A stretch of DNA of 64,000 nucleotides from 21-14-0-10-47-8 sp966211795 (GCA_966211795.1 CBIHNW010000017.1:1-64000); one strand, 5' to 3'; shown: positions 9,402 to 18,520, numbered from the stretch's first letter. The notes: generated from the letters alone by a model not told the origin. Made by a program: numbers and translations.

Positions 9402-9789
9402 TTCCAATTCCCATCAAATGCGACTTCGGTCCTTCGATCGGTCTCTCCGAATGGACCGCTTGTGGATCAACAATCCTCATTCTTGCTTTTTGCAAAAAAG
9501 CGACCGGTTCGGCACCACCTCAGGAGCTGATCTTTTGGCGATAAATGGCCGTCGAAACGGTTTCGAGGGGTTGTCTGGGCAAGTTGCCCCATGACCGGTC
9601 CCCTTGCATAAACAAACGGTCAGCCAGCAGGCTGAACTGATTTTCCAATCGGTGCTTTCTCAAAATGAGACAGGCACAAGTTTTGACTCTCATCAATTGC
9701 ACGAATTGAATCGCGCCAAAGTTTAGCATTGAGATCGATTGTCAAGGAGAGGATCCTAGGGAGGACAACTTGGTCAGACTGGAGACTCT
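9402..9789. other. Intergenic region with two adjacent palindromes
   Basis: No convincing gene is seen here. An open minus frame at 9520-9729 has an unnatural composition and no ribosome site. Two perfect palindromes stand side by side: TCGAAAC-G-GTTTCGA at 9552-9566 and GGGCAA-G-TTGCCC at 9577-9589. They lie about 150-190 bases upstream of the repair operon and could be protein-binding sites or RNA hairpins. Confidence 0.5.
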
Positions 9790-10296
9790 TTGCAACTTCG
9801 TATGCATCATGTGGCCGCGCTGGCCGGTCTTTTGATCGCTCTCCATCTGTCCATCGCGACCGCGGCGGATAACGATGAGGACGGTGGTGTCTCCGATCCT
9901 GAAGTCATCGAAGTTGAAAATCTGATTACCAGGGATCTCGCCCCGCGAAGCTCGCAACAAAATTCCGGCCCGGTCGAGGCGTGGACGTTCACCGAGGCAG
10001 AGCAATTCCCCCAGAAAAAGAAACGTCCGAAATCTTCGAGCGGAAATGACTCGCTCAAAATCTCGGTCAAATCCAAAGGTCGCGAGAACGCAGAACCACC
10101 GCCCGAGGAAATCTACGACACGAAAATACGCATGGTGCGGGTCGCTCCGAAGATCGAGCCTGTCAAAAATAGGGAGCAGCGAAAGTCCGCAACGGCAAAA
10201 GATCAAAATTTTAAAATCATCCTCGTGAAAACCGCTCCACCGCCAGACCGGCGAAAAGAGCCAGCCAAGAGCCGCCGCCCCGCCAGCATCAAATAG
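9790..10296 (+). CDS. Small secreted basic protein, unknown
   Basis: Encodes 168 residues. I chose the TTG at 9790 because GGAG lies five bases upstream; the ATG at 9802 is too far from it. A signal peptide is evident (AALAGLLIALHLSIATAA, cleavage near residue 26). The mature chain is hydrophilic and probably disordered: an acidic start (DNDEDGG), then Lys/Arg/Pro-rich segments ending in KSRRPASIK. No known domain is recognised. It converges on the permease gene with only three bases between the stops. Confidence 0.55.
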   Translation: MQLRMHHVAALAGLLIALHLSIATAADNDEDGGVSDPEVIEVENLITRDLAPRSSQQNSGPVEAWTFTEAEQFPQKKKRPKSSSGNDSLKISVKSKGRENAEPPPEEIYDTKIRMVRVAPKIEPVKNREQRKSATAKDQNFKIILVKTAPPPDRRKEPAKSRRPASIK

Positions 10297-10299
10297 AAG

Positions 10300-11367
10300 C
10301 TACTGGTGATTTTCGGCATCCAACTCTTGATGCTTTTGAATGGCGTCCGATCCGACATAATGTCGCAGCCAAATCTTCTCGATCACTTGGTAAGAGGCCA
10401 CCAGCGGCAAGATGGAAATTGCGCCTTCGATCCCGGCTAAAAAACCGGCCGCAAGTGTCGCGATCAAAACCGTCAGCCCCGACAGGCGCAAACGATTGCC
10501 GTAAACCAAGGGCACGATGAAATAGTTTTCGATCACGTGATACGCGATGTACACCGCTAAAACGAAGAATGACGTTTCCACCGATACTCGCAAAGCAAAA
10601 ATCATCGCGGGGAAGACCGCAAGAAAAAAGCCCAACACCGGTAGCACATCAAAGATCCCGGCCAAGGTTGCCAGCAGCAACGCCCCGGGGACATGCAAAA
10701 GCGTCAAACACCCCAGCGTGTAAATGAAAGAAAACAGCGAGGTGATAAATTGCCCAGAGGCATAAGCAAAGACGATGTCCGAAATTTCATCCAGCGTCGC
10801 GCGAATCTTCATTCTCTTGACCGGAGAAAAAAAGGCCGTCGCCCATTCGATCGCCCGTGGTCCATCGATGATCAGATAAATGGAAAAGACAAAAACCAGC
10901 ACAACCTCGGTCAGGCCGCCAAAGGCCTTTGAACCCACGCTGTAAAAACGGCCCACGTCATAGTGTTTGGGGCTGATGATATTGAGATTCAGATTCTGCT
11001 CGAGAAAGGGACGAAGATGACTGTCGGACGAAATTGAATTCAAAAGATCTTGGCGTATTTGCGGCAAGTTCTCGACAAAAAGAGAAAATTCGTCGACGAG
11101 CTTTGGGATCACCGCCGCCACGGTTCCGAACATCAAAAGAAACAGGCCCACCGTTAAAAGCGCAACCGCAAGCCATCTCGGCACGCGACGGGCGAGCATC
11201 CAATTCAAAAGCGGATGCAGGGCGACCGCGACGATCCCGCCCAGAACCAAGGGCATCAGAATGGGAATCAGCCCCAGAAAAAGATGAACCAATAACAGTG
11301 TGGCAAGAATGGACATGATCGTGCCAACAGGAAGATGCAATGAAACTTTGATTTGTCTCTCGTTCAA
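10300..11367 (-). CDS. AI-2E (PerM/YdiK-type) family permease
   Basis: Encodes 355 residues of the AI-2E transporter family. I place the start at TTG 11367, which has a strong GGAGG five bases upstream; the open frame continues 21 codons further without support. About seven to eight hydrophobic segments are visible: an N-terminal pair, a central soluble-looking stretch (residues about 110-170) and a C-terminal cluster rich in Gly/Ala. FDVLPVLGFFLAVFPAM and GNRLRLSGLTVL are hallmarks of this family. Members export small molecules or act in Na+/H+ exchange, and the substrate cannot be read from sequence. It is divergent from the SOUL gene. Confidence 0.85.
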   Translation of the reverse strand: MNERQIKVSLHLPVGTIMSILATLLLVHLFLGLIPILMPLVLGGIVAVALHPLLNWMLARRVPRWLAVALLTVGLFLLMFGTVAAVIPKLVDEFSLFVENLPQIRQDLLNSISSDSHLRPFLEQNLNLNIISPKHYDVGRFYSVGSKAFGGLTEVVLVFVFSIYLIIDGPRAIEWATAFFSPVKRMKIRATLDEISDIVFAYASGQFITSLFSFIYTLGCLTLLHVPGALLLATLAGIFDVLPVLGFFLAVFPAMIFALRVSVETSFFVLAVYIAYHVIENYFIVPLVYGNRLRLSGLTVLIATLAAGFLAGIEGAISILPLVASYQVIEKIWLRHYVGSDAIQKHQELDAENHQ

Positions 11368-11602
11368 AAAGACCTCCGCCCGACAAGAATACAGGTATTC
11401 ATGCAGAAGCTGTGCCTTCTCACAGTCCAAGTCGCCACACGCTCCTGGATTCTTCGCAGAATGTCCGAAGCCCTTTCAGATCTTCAGGATCGCGAGGCGC
11501 TTAGCCCCAAGCCTTGTCGAAAATTCCGACGTGGCGACGGCATATCGCTTGCTTTGCTCCAGGCATGGGCGCCAATCCATATTTGATCGCAAAGGGAGAC
11601 AT

Positions 11603-12301
11603 ATGAAATCACCAGGTGCTTTAGAAACAATTCCATCCGTCAAAGCCAAAAATCACGAGAAAGAGTTGGAGATCCCCCTCACCGAACGACTCAAATCCAT
11701 TCCCGAAGTTTTCGGCATTCGCGTGAATGAAGAACCTCATTATGAAGTTCTGCGCACGGATGGAGATTTTGAACTGCGACGATATCAAGACCAGCTTTTG
11801 GCCGAGGTCTCGATTGCGGGCGCGGATTTTGAAACCTTCCGCGAGCAGGCCTTTGAAAAATTGGCCAAGTATATTTTTGGCGGCAATATCAGCCAGCGAA
11901 AAATGATGGACGAAGTCCCAACCGAAACGGAAATAAAACAGAAACAGTCTGAAAATGTGGCGATGACCGCGCCCGTTTTACAGCAGCAAGGTGAAAAGAA
12001 CGAGTGGATCATGTCTTTCATTCTGCCGAAGAAATTCACCCGCGAAACGGCACCGACCCCCGTGGATGACAGCGTTCAATTGCGTGAAGTCTCCGGATAC
12101 GAGGCGGCCGCCATTCGCTATTCTGGAACAAATTCCGAAGCGGCGATTCGCGAGCATGAAGAAAAGCTGGCCGTTTGGATTCGCGCTCAAAATGACCTGC
12201 GCCCCAATGGCCCCTTCTTCTCGGCACAATACGATGGCCCCTTCGCCATTCCGTTGTTCCGTCGCAATGAAGTTTTAATGAAAGTCGTACAGTTGACCTA
12301 G
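11603..12301 (+). CDS. SOUL-family haem-binding protein
   Basis: Encodes 232 residues from the ATG at 11603, preceded by GGGAG at five bases; the longer frame into the divergent promoter region is rejected. It matches the SOUL/HBP fold: EEPHYEVLRTDGDFELRRY at the start of the domain, FEKLAKYIFGGN, VAMTAPVL, WIMSFILP and a closing YDGPFAIP. This family binds haem or tetrapyrroles. No signal peptide is seen, so it is cytoplasmic. A hairpin followed by a T-rich stretch lies 25 bases downstream. Confidence 0.9.
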   Translation: MKSPGALETIPSVKAKNHEKELEIPLTERLKSIPEVFGIRVNEEPHYEVLRTDGDFELRRYQDQLLAEVSIAGADFETFREQAFEKLAKYIFGGNISQRKMMDEVPTETEIKQKQSENVAMTAPVLQQQGEKNEWIMSFILPKKFTRETAPTPVDDSVQLREVSGYEAAAIRYSGTNSEAAIREHEEKLAVWIRAQNDLRPNGPFFSAQYDGPFAIPLFRRNEVLMKVVQLT

Positions 12302-12325
12302 AGCCGACGTCGACATGTTCAAACC

Positions 12326-12362
12326 AGCGGCCAGGCCCGAAAGCTTTGGCCGCTTGTCTTTT
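12326..12362 (+). terminator. Probable terminator of the SOUL gene
   Basis: Arms AGCGGCCA and TGGCCGCT (12326-12333 and 12347-12354) enclose a 13-base loop and are followed by TGTCTTTT. It lies 25 bases after the SOUL stop. It might also serve the convergent lipoprotein gene, although no T-run is present on that strand. Confidence 0.6.
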
Positions 12363-12380
12363 GATGCCATGATGTTTGCA

Positions 12381-13616
12381 CTATTTGCAGTTTTCGATCG
12401 TTCCCGCATAAGCAGATTTATCCACGACCTTCGCTTTGCCGTGTAAACAAACTGTACTGTTGTGATTGTTACCACTTAACTTTAGAATCTCTGCGTCTGT
12501 GATATCGATTGTTCCGGGAGAGGCAATCAACGAATCAATTTTGTTCGCTTTAATACTCACAAAGTCCGCCACCGTCAGGTCCACCGCCCCGATTGAATTT
12601 CCAGACAACGTGATCGCTCCGCGTGCAAGCGCTTTCAGGGATTTCAATTTCGTGGTGACAACGAGATCCATCGTTCCATTCCCTGTTGTCAAATCTCCAA
12701 TCTCGTCGGCCACGATCGAGACATTGCCATTCCCGCCGGCCACAGGTCCGATGGTTTTTGCTCTCAATTCGAGATCGCCGTATCCTGCATTGACCGATCT
12801 CACTGCATCGCTGACGTTGATATAAACGTTGCCGCCACCATTTGCGAAAATATCCCCGACATTATTGGCGACGATAGTTTGGTATGAACCGTTCGTTAAA
12901 TTCACCTTTTCAATATAATGAGCACGCAGGCACAAATTTCCTCCGGCCGCAGTTGCATTGTCGATGCGGTCCGAATCGATCATCATGTTGCCGCCGCCCG
13001 CATAGGCAACCACTGTTTTGATGGCCGAGCGGACCGAAATATCTCCGGCGCCACCACTTGGGATGCTGAGATTGCGCACTGACTGAACAGTGATTGGGTT
13101 CGAATCGTTAGGTAAAGTGAGGTCGTTCGTTGCATTATAGTTGATTGCAAATTCCTGATTCATAAAGGACGCGCAAAGTCCCGTGATTGGCGGAGGAGGC
13201 GGAGGCGCTGGCATCGTGGTCGTTGTTGTCGTCGGTGGTACCGTCGTCGTTGTAATTGTTGTTGTTGTGGTGGTGGTGGTCGGAGGCATCGTCGTGGTCG
13301 TTGTCGTCGGTGGCACCGTTGTCGTGGTCACGGGCACGGTGGTGGTGGTGGTTGGTGGCATGGTAGTCGAGGTCGGCGCCTTCATTGTTGTGGTAGTAGG
13401 GACCGGCATTGTCATTGTGGGAGCTGGCACCGTTGTCGTTGGAACCGTCATTGACGTGGTCGTCGGAGTCGTCGCCGGCTCCGAGGTGGAAGTCGACGTC
13501 ATGGCCTCGCTCTCCATTTCAACGGTGGTGAAATCATGTTTGGCTTGTTGACAGCCGACCAATCCGCTGACAGTGGAAATCAAAACTAAACACCTGATGC
13601 CTTTATTTACAGCCAT
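12381..13616 (-). CDS. Lipoprotein with Thr-rich stalk and repetitive beta domain
   Basis: Encodes 411 residues from the ATG at 13616, preceded by GGGGGA. The lipobox is LVGC at about residues 18-21, so the mature N-terminus is a lipidated Cys. Residues about 38-135 are a low-complexity stalk of TTTTTMPP/TTTTVPP-type units. The rest (about 140-411) has short repeats of the VRNLSIPSGGAGDISVRS type: strand, glycine turn, strand. This reads as a beta-solenoid or head-GIN-like adhesin domain. The design resembles a surface-anchored protein on a glycosylatable stalk. The function is unknown; the third gene with this architecture type is at 42.9-44.2 kb. Confidence 0.7.
   Translation of the reverse strand: MAVNKGIRCLVLISTVSGLVGCQQAKHDFTTVEMESEAMTSTSTSEPATTPTTTSMTVPTTTVPAPTMTMPVPTTTTMKAPTSTTMPPTTTTTVPVTTTTVPPTTTTTTMPPTTTTTTTTITTTTVPPTTTTTTMPAPPPPPPITGLCASFMNQEFAINYNATNDLTLPNDSNPITVQSVRNLSIPSGGAGDISVRSAIKTVVAYAGGGNMMIDSDRIDNATAAGGNLCLRAHYIEKVNLTNGSYQTIVANNVGDIFANGGGNVYINVSDAVRSVNAGYGDLELRAKTIGPVAGGNGNVSIVADEIGDLTTGNGTMDLVVTTKLKSLKALARGAITLSGNSIGAVDLTVADFVSIKANKIDSLIASPGTIDITDAEILKLSGNNHNSTVCLHGKAKVVDKSAYAGTIENCK
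13195..13500 (-). repeat. Coding low-complexity repeats (Thr/Pro stalk)
   Basis: Degenerate GTT/GTC/GTG triplet blocks interrupted by GGTGGCACC-like spacers encode the Thr/Pro stalk of the lipoprotein. Slippage here would change stalk length in frame. It is not a CRISPR array because there are no unique spacers. Confidence 0.7.
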
Positions 13617-13904
13617 ATCGTCCCCCACTGATCCATCATTGCAATCGAAGATCCAAGCGCGAAACGCATAAGTTATGAATTTATTTACAACTTTTCGACC
13701 GTCTCAAAATGGGCGGCTGTCTACCGATTTGGTGATATCGGAAGCTGCGAATGATTTTCTCAATCTGAAACATCATCGAACGATGCAAACGACTGATCCA
13801 AATACTGATGCTGATATTGATCCTGCTGCCAATCCCGAATCGGATTCGCATTCTGATGCTGCGACCAACCCCGATCCCGGTCCCGATCCGAACCCCAAGG
13901 GCTC

Positions 13905-13939
13905 AAAAAAAACCCGCAATCCTTCGCGAATTGCGGGTT
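13905..13939 (-). terminator. Terminator of the beta-helix gene
   Basis: Perfect 10-bp arms AACCCGCAAT/ATTGCGGGTT with a 9-base loop (13911-13939) are followed on the minus strand by a run of eight T. It lies about 95 bases beyond the stop at 14033. Confidence 0.85.
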
Positions 13940-14032
13940 CCGATATCTGGGGTTTACTGACGGTTTGTTTGTTTGCTCCATCCTCCTCGTTAAAGTCATC
14001 GCGATGATGACCGGATTCAATGAAACTGGGAC

Positions 14033-15523
14033 TTATAAAGTTTTCCCCGACAAAGTCACAATCCGAGGCGAGCTGGATGCATTCGACTTGATGCTCAAGG
14101 TTCCGCTGAATGCACCGCTTGCTGTCGGCTTAAAGACCACACTGGCCGTGCAGCTGGCGCCAGGTGCGTAAGCGACGTTCACTTTGCAGGTGCCGGTGCC
14201 ACCGAAGGCAAAGTTCGAGCTCATGACAAAAGCCACAGGAAAGCTCATGGCCGCCGTGCCGGTGTTTTTCAATGTCACCACTTGGATCGCGCTAGCTGAA
14301 CCCACCTTCGTCGCCGGGAACACCAAGGAAGAGGCCGACAAACTTAAAACCGGGGCTGGAGCCGGAGCCGGTTGCGGTGTTGGAGCCGGAGTCGGAGCGG
14401 GCGACGGAGACGGAGCCGGAGATGAGACCGAAGCCATCTCGTAAGCACCGCGATCAATCACTCCACCCAAGGAACGATCGACTTCATTGATATCTCGCGC
14501 CGGTGCCAGCTGCGAAGAGCCGCTGTTCAAAGCCGGTGAATTGCTTCGCAAGTGAAAATCCAAGCCGGACCCGATGCGATCGTACGTTACGAATTGCGGA
14601 TCAGCGGCAATGCTTCCGCTGTGGGATTTGCCACTGTCGAGATCCCAGTCCATCACACTGTTTTTATAAACCAAGTTGTTGATGTACTTGTTGTTCGGAC
14701 CCGTCTTTCCTTGCTCACTGACACCGTACTTATTATCAAAAGAGATATTATTGATGACGTTGCAGTTGTCCGCCATGTTGTTGCTGCTGTGATAAAAATC
14801 TCCACCGCCGATGATGATACCAAAGCCGCTCGACGCGACGGTGTTATTCACGACGTTCACGCTCGTGGCATCATGCCAAAGGTGAAGGGCACCGGCCCCG
14901 ATGTTATAAGCCAAGTTGTTCTTCACGTTCCCGGATGTACTGATATAGATCCCTTGGATGTACGCGCAAGACGGCGTTCCGATGTGGTGAACGACGTTAC
15001 CGATGACATCATTGTTCACACCTAAATAATAGTGATCGGTCCCGATGGCCGAGCCCCCGGCGCTATTGCAAGTCGCCGACGTCGCGATGTGGTGAACGTG
15101 ATTGTACTGCACGCTACTGTTCGAGCCGGCAATGTAAAGACCATGGGTCGTCTGAGCGCTACCGGAGCCATCGATCTCAAAGCCCACGATATCGGTGTAG
15201 TTCCCGCGGTTGTCCCAAACATACGAGGCATTGTTTGGAGAAATTTTTGCGGCCCACTTGGTCTCGGACTTATAAATGATGCGCGCCGAAGCTGTTCCGC
15301 TGGTTGTCGTCTTAAAACCTCCGGGATAAGTTCCCGGCAACACGTGCACGGTGGTGCCAGGCTTGGCCAAAGAAGCCGCTTTGGTGATGCTCTTCAACGG
15401 CGCACTCTGCGCTCCTGAGTTTGAATCACTTCCATTCGATGCAGAAACGTAAAGGTCTGCAGCCAGCGATGTTACCGACATGAAACTGATGGCGGCGATG
15501 GTCAGAGTTCGAAATTTTCTCAT
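14033..15523 (-). CDS. Secreted parallel beta-helix protein with ASH-like anchor domain
   Basis: Encodes 496 residues from the ATG at 15523, with GAGG nine bases upstream. A signal peptide covers about residues 1-22 (TIAAISFMSVTSLAA). Residues about 23-340 form a right-handed beta-helix of the DUF1565/pectate-lyase-like type, opening with GSDSNSGAQSAPLKSI and VHVLPGTYPGG and continuing as NN-turn coils. A Pro/Ala/Thr/Ser linker (about 365-392) leads to a C-terminal choice-of-anchor D (ASH-like) beta-sandwich. No catalytic residues can be claimed. It is clearly paralogous to the lipoprotein at 16.9-18.5 kb and divergent from the TIGR02147 regulator; palindromic sites lie in the shared upstream region. 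Confidence 0.85.
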   Translation of the reverse strand: MRKFRTLTIAAISFMSVTSLAADLYVSASNGSDSNSGAQSAPLKSITKAASLAKPGTTVHVLPGTYPGGFKTTTSGTASARIIYKSETKWAAKISPNNASYVWDNRGNYTDIVGFEIDGSGSAQTTHGLYIAGSNSSVQYNHVHHIATSATCNSAGGSAIGTDHYYLGVNNDVIGNVVHHIGTPSCAYIQGIYISTSGNVKNNLAYNIGAGALHLWHDATSVNVVNNTVASSGFGIIIGGGDFYHSSNNMADNCNVINNISFDNKYGVSEQGKTGPNNKYINNLVYKNSVMDWDLDSGKSHSGSIAADPQFVTYDRIGSGLDFHLRSNSPALNSGSSQLAPARDINEVDRSLGGVIDRGAYEMASVSSPAPSPSPAPTPAPTPQPAPAPAPVLSLSASSLVFPATKVGSASAIQVVTLKNTGTAAMSFPVAFVMSSNFAFGGTGTCKVNVAYAPGASCTASVVFKPTASGAFSGTLSIKSNASSSPRIVTLSGKTL

Positions 15524-15745
15524 GGTCACGTCCTCGTTTGAGTGTTTGTTTCAATGTACAGTTCTCTTGAGCAATGTCAGAGCCATGTCTCGACTTGAAA
15601 CGTGTTATTGCAAATAGCTAAATCACGGCGAGTTTTCCGGAATCTCAACATGATACTTTCTTGTTTTATTGTTGAAGCTTAGAAGTTCGTCTTCTTCTTC
15701 GTCAATTTTCGAAGCCACGGAAGTGCTGAAAATCATTGAGGAATT

Positions 15746-15764
15746 TGTACAGTGGGACTGTACA
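15746..15764. promoter_or_regulatory. Palindromic operator candidate 1
   Basis: TGTACAGT-GGG-ACTGTACA is a perfect inverted repeat with 8-bp arms. It lies 222 bases upstream of the beta-helix start and 247 bases upstream of the regulator start. Confidence 0.65.
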
Positions 15765-15945
15765 CCTGATGCTTCGAAGCTAAAAACTTTTGTGTTCCAG
15801 CTGAGCATCGGAAAATAAATATGCACTCACCGCTTGGGTGGTAAAGCCTTCGCAATTCGAAAGAAATCGATCAACTTTTAATCAGCAATCTATAAATAAA
15901 TATTGACTGATACCCTCCAAATCACCCGTGTCTCACAGTCGTCCC

Positions 15946-15965
15946 ACTGTACAGTGGTGTACAGT
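15946..15965. promoter_or_regulatory. Palindromic operator candidate 2
   Basis: ACTGTACA-GTGG-TGTACAGT carries the same half-site in the opposite arrangement. It overlaps a second palindrome, CCACTGTACAGTGG, at 15944-15957. It sits 46 bases before the regulator ATG, where a repressor or activator would act. Confidence 0.65.
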
Positions 15966-16010
15966 CACAATCCATTTTAGTTCTGGAATGTCAGATGATA
16001 CCTTTAATAT

Positions 16011-16877
16011 ATGGATGACATCAGCAAACCCTTTCCGAATGTGTTCGAGTACGATAACTATCGCCTGTTCCTGAAGGACGGCTTCGAGGCTTTAAAAGCG
16101 AGCGATAAAAAAGTTTCGTACCGGACTTTTGCCCGCGTCGCCGGTTTTAATTCGCATAACTTTCTTCGGCAGATCATTCAGGGAAAAAGCAACATATCTA
16201 TAGAGAGCGCCGACAAGATCGCCAAGGTTTTCAAGTTCAACGGCGAAGAAGCACTCTTCTTTCGCAATCTCGTTCAGCTGAATCAAGCCCGCAGCAGTGA
16301 TGAAAAGCAGCTGTACGCGCGCGAGATCTTGCGTTCAAAAACCTACCGCAAGATCCATCCCTTTAACGAATCGAAATACGAATTCTTTGCTCATTGGTAT
16401 GTCTCTGCCGTCCGCGAGCTGGTGGCGCTGCCAAAGTTTAAGGAAGATCCCGTGTGGATCGCCAAGCACATCATCCCGCCCATCAAACCATCGGAAGCCA
16501 AAAAAGCTCTCGAGGACCTTTTGAATCTGGGACTGATTCGACGAAATGAACTGGGGCAGTTGGTGCAATCAGACGCCCTGCTGTCGACGCCTCCCGAAGT
16601 GGCGTCGGCTTACATCGCAAATTGGCACAAAGACTATATCAAAAAAGCGATGGAAAGCATCGATGCGCTTCCGCGCGACGAGCGCGACATTTCTGCCGTC
16701 ACCATTGGATTTTCAAAAAAGAATTTAAAGACCTTAAAAGAGATGATTGTCACCTTTCGCAAGGGAATGTTGCATCTGGCGGCCCAGCAGGCGGAAGAGG
16801 ATGAAAAAGACAGTTTGGTGCAACTGAACATTCAAATGTTTTTGCTAGGCGAAACAGAAAGCGATGATGCGGCATGA
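16011..16877 (+). CDS. TIGR02147 family (DUF4423) regulator
   Basis: Encodes 288 residues. The N-terminal FEYDNYRLFLKDGFEALK segment and the following helix-turn-helix-like part (about 38-90, SYRTFARVAGF and IIQGKSNIS) are typical of the family. The C-terminal part (PVWIAKHI, EAKKALEDLLNLGLI, then an effector-like helical domain) matches the DUF4423 region. The family is abundant in Fibrobacter and Bdellovibrio and is assumed to regulate transcription, though targets are little known. The stop overlaps the start of the downstream beta-helix lipoprotein by four bases (ATGA), and a paralogue of that lipoprotein lies divergently upstream. This suggests it controls both. Confidence 0.85.
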   Translation: MDDISKPFPNVFEYDNYRLFLKDGFEALKASDKKVSYRTFARVAGFNSHNFLRQIIQGKSNISIESADKIAKVFKFNGEEALFFRNLVQLNQARSSDEKQLYAREILRSKTYRKIHPFNESKYEFFAHWYVSAVRELVALPKFKEDPVWIAKHIIPPIKPSEAKKALEDLLNLGLIRRNELGQLVQSDALLSTPPEVASAYIANWHKDYIKKAMESIDALPRDERDISAVTIGFSKKNLKTLKEMIVTFRKGMLHLAAQQAEEDEKDSLVQLNIQMFLLGETESDDAA

Positions 16878-18520
16878 AGAATATCAAATATTTTTACGGC
16901 ATTGCCTCGATCGCCGTCCTCTTGGTGGCCTTCAATAACTGCAATCAGAACATCGTCTTTCGCACGGATCCTTCACTCGATCTGCTGAAGTCCGGCGATA
17001 TCATCGTCGGCAATCCGATGATATCGAAAATGCTCTTGGCGAAAATGTGCAAGCTCCTCACCACTTGCCACCCCGATTTGTCTTCAAAAAGCTGCAATGA
17101 TGGCATTATGAAAATGAGTGGCGTTGATTTCCAGCTCGGTGTGGCCTCGGGCACGACGAAAAACTATTCAGACATCGTGCAAGCGGAAGAAAGCGGACAG
17201 ATTCACCCCAATATCACGGCGGCCAACACCTGCTCCGGGGCCATCGAAAAGCTGAGCTGCGCCGATGCTTCGGTTCAGAACGCCTACGACCCTTTAGCGC
17301 AGGATCCTTTTTTCGGCGTCGCCTTTATGGTGCCCACGGCGGCGGGATCTTGCCCGAATGTCTTCAACCAACCGGTCGCGCGCACTGAATATTTCGTTGC
17401 ACCAACTGGCAGCGACCTCAATGATGGTTCGGCAACCAAGCCATGGGCCACGATCAATCATGCCTCAAGCGCACTGATCGTGGGGACCGAGGGTGTCACC
17501 GTTCACGTCGCACCCGGCACTTACTCGCCACCGACGTCTGCCGCCTGCGCCACGACCCAGTCTTACGCAAACAGTTGCGGCATTTGGACCGCGCGAAGTG
17601 GAACTTCCACGGCACCCATTGTTTATATTTCCGATCAAATGTGGGGCGCGAAAATCATTCCGGCCGATGCTTACAGCGCTTGGTACAACTCGGGCGATTA
17701 TGTCAGCATCATCGGCTTCGAGGTGATCGGCAATGCTTCGACCAATATCGGTATTCAAAGCGACGGGTCGTTCGTGCACATCGAAAACAATCTGATTCAT
17801 GATGTGCCCGTGACATTGGGTTGCTCGCGCACGATTGGTGGTGGCGGCATTGTGCACACCAACGGAGCCGCTCACGACAACGATTCAATCGGAAATTGGG
17901 TGCATGACATCGGTCCGCTGCCCGGCAACGGACAACCGGCCGCGGCTTATTGCAATCACGCTCACGGAATTTACCATCAACAGCCGCGCGGAAAAATTCA
18001 GAACAACCTGATTTACCGGATTGGCGCTTGGGGCATTCTGACGTGGTATCAAGCAACCAATCTGCAGATCACCAACAACCTGATCTTTGCCAGCGGCTCC
18101 CGAGACAGCGCCAACGCTTTGCTAGGTGGTGGTATCGCCATTTCTTCTCAAGGATCTTTGAGCGACACGACCGTGACCAATAATATCCTTCGTGACAACA
18201 GCGGAACGGGTCTTGCGGACCGTGGAACCACCGGCACTAACAATCTGATTTCAAACAATGCCTTCTACGCCAACGGCAAAAATCTGGCATTGCAAGCCGG
18301 CACCCAGGTCACCGCATCGATTCTCACTGATCCATTGATGATCAACTTTAAGGCGGATGGCAGTGGCGATTACCGACTGCAGACCAGCAGTCCTGCCGCA
18401 AATGTCGGCACCAGCACCTGCGCTCTCGGAACAGATTGCACGCCTGCCACCGATGCTTCAGGGTTTATGCGGCCTTATGGTGCAGCAATCGACATCGGTC
18501 CGTTCGAGCTTCATCCATGA
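16874..18520 (+). CDS. Beta-helix lipoprotein, paralogue of the 14-15.5 kb protein
   Basis: Encodes 548 residues. The N-terminus IASIAVLLVAFNNCNQ is a lipoprotein signal with an unusual lipobox (AFNNC, Cys at residue 23). Residues about 40-165 form a helical Cys-containing domain. From about 175 the chain matches the neighbouring beta-helix protein: GSDLNDGSATKPWATI, VHVAPGTY, WGAKIIP and IIGFEVIG, followed by many NN-turn coils. It lacks the Pro-rich linker and ASH-like domain of its paralogue. It is translationally coupled to the TIGR02147 regulator. Surface display is inferred from the lipid anchor and beta-helix fold; no enzyme activity can be assigned. Confidence 0.8.
   Translation: MKNIKYFYGIASIAVLLVAFNNCNQNIVFRTDPSLDLLKSGDIIVGNPMISKMLLAKMCKLLTTCHPDLSSKSCNDGIMKMSGVDFQLGVASGTTKNYSDIVQAEESGQIHPNITAANTCSGAIEKLSCADASVQNAYDPLAQDPFFGVAFMVPTAAGSCPNVFNQPVARTEYFVAPTGSDLNDGSATKPWATINHASSALIVGTEGVTVHVAPGTYSPPTSAACATTQSYANSCGIWTARSGTSTAPIVYISDQMWGAKIIPADAYSAWYNSGDYVSIIGFEVIGNASTNIGIQSDGSFVHIENNLIHDVPVTLGCSRTIGGGGIVHTNGAAHDNDSIGNWVHDIGPLPGNGQPAAAYCNHAHGIYHQQPRGKIQNNLIYRIGAWGILTWYQATNLQITNNLIFASGSRDSANALLGGGIAISSQGSLSDTTVTNNILRDNSGTGLADRGTTGTNNLISNNAFYANGKNLALQAGTQVTASILTDPLMINFKADGSGDYRLQTSSPAANVGTSTCALGTDCTPATDASGFMRPYGAAIDIGPFELHP

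Larger units (their letters stand above)
15524..16010. other. Divergent control region with TGTACAGT palindromes
   Basis: This 487-base AT-rich gap separates the beta-helix gene from the regulator. It contains a TGTACAGT half-site at 15555-15562 and two full palindromes listed separately. A minus frame at 15623-15826 overlaps one palindrome and has no ribosome site, so I do not call it a gene. Confidence 0.7.

Noticed and set aside
9520..9729. Minus-strand 69-residue frame
   Set aside because: Composition is not protein-like, there is no ribosome site, and it covers two palindromes.
13195..13500. Possible CRISPR array
   Set aside because: The repeats are contiguous coding triplets without unique spacers.
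13183..13551. Plus-strand frame of nearly pure Val/Gly
   Set aside because: It is the antisense shadow of the Thr-rich stalk in the lipoprotein gene.
13675..14007. Plus-strand open frame rich in Asp/Pro dipeptides
   Set aside because: It runs through the terminator of the beta-helix gene, has no ribosome site, and the DP pattern comes from a degenerate GATCC-type repeat.
15623..15826. Minus-strand 67-residue frame
   Set aside because: It overlaps an operator-like palindrome and lacks a ribosome site.
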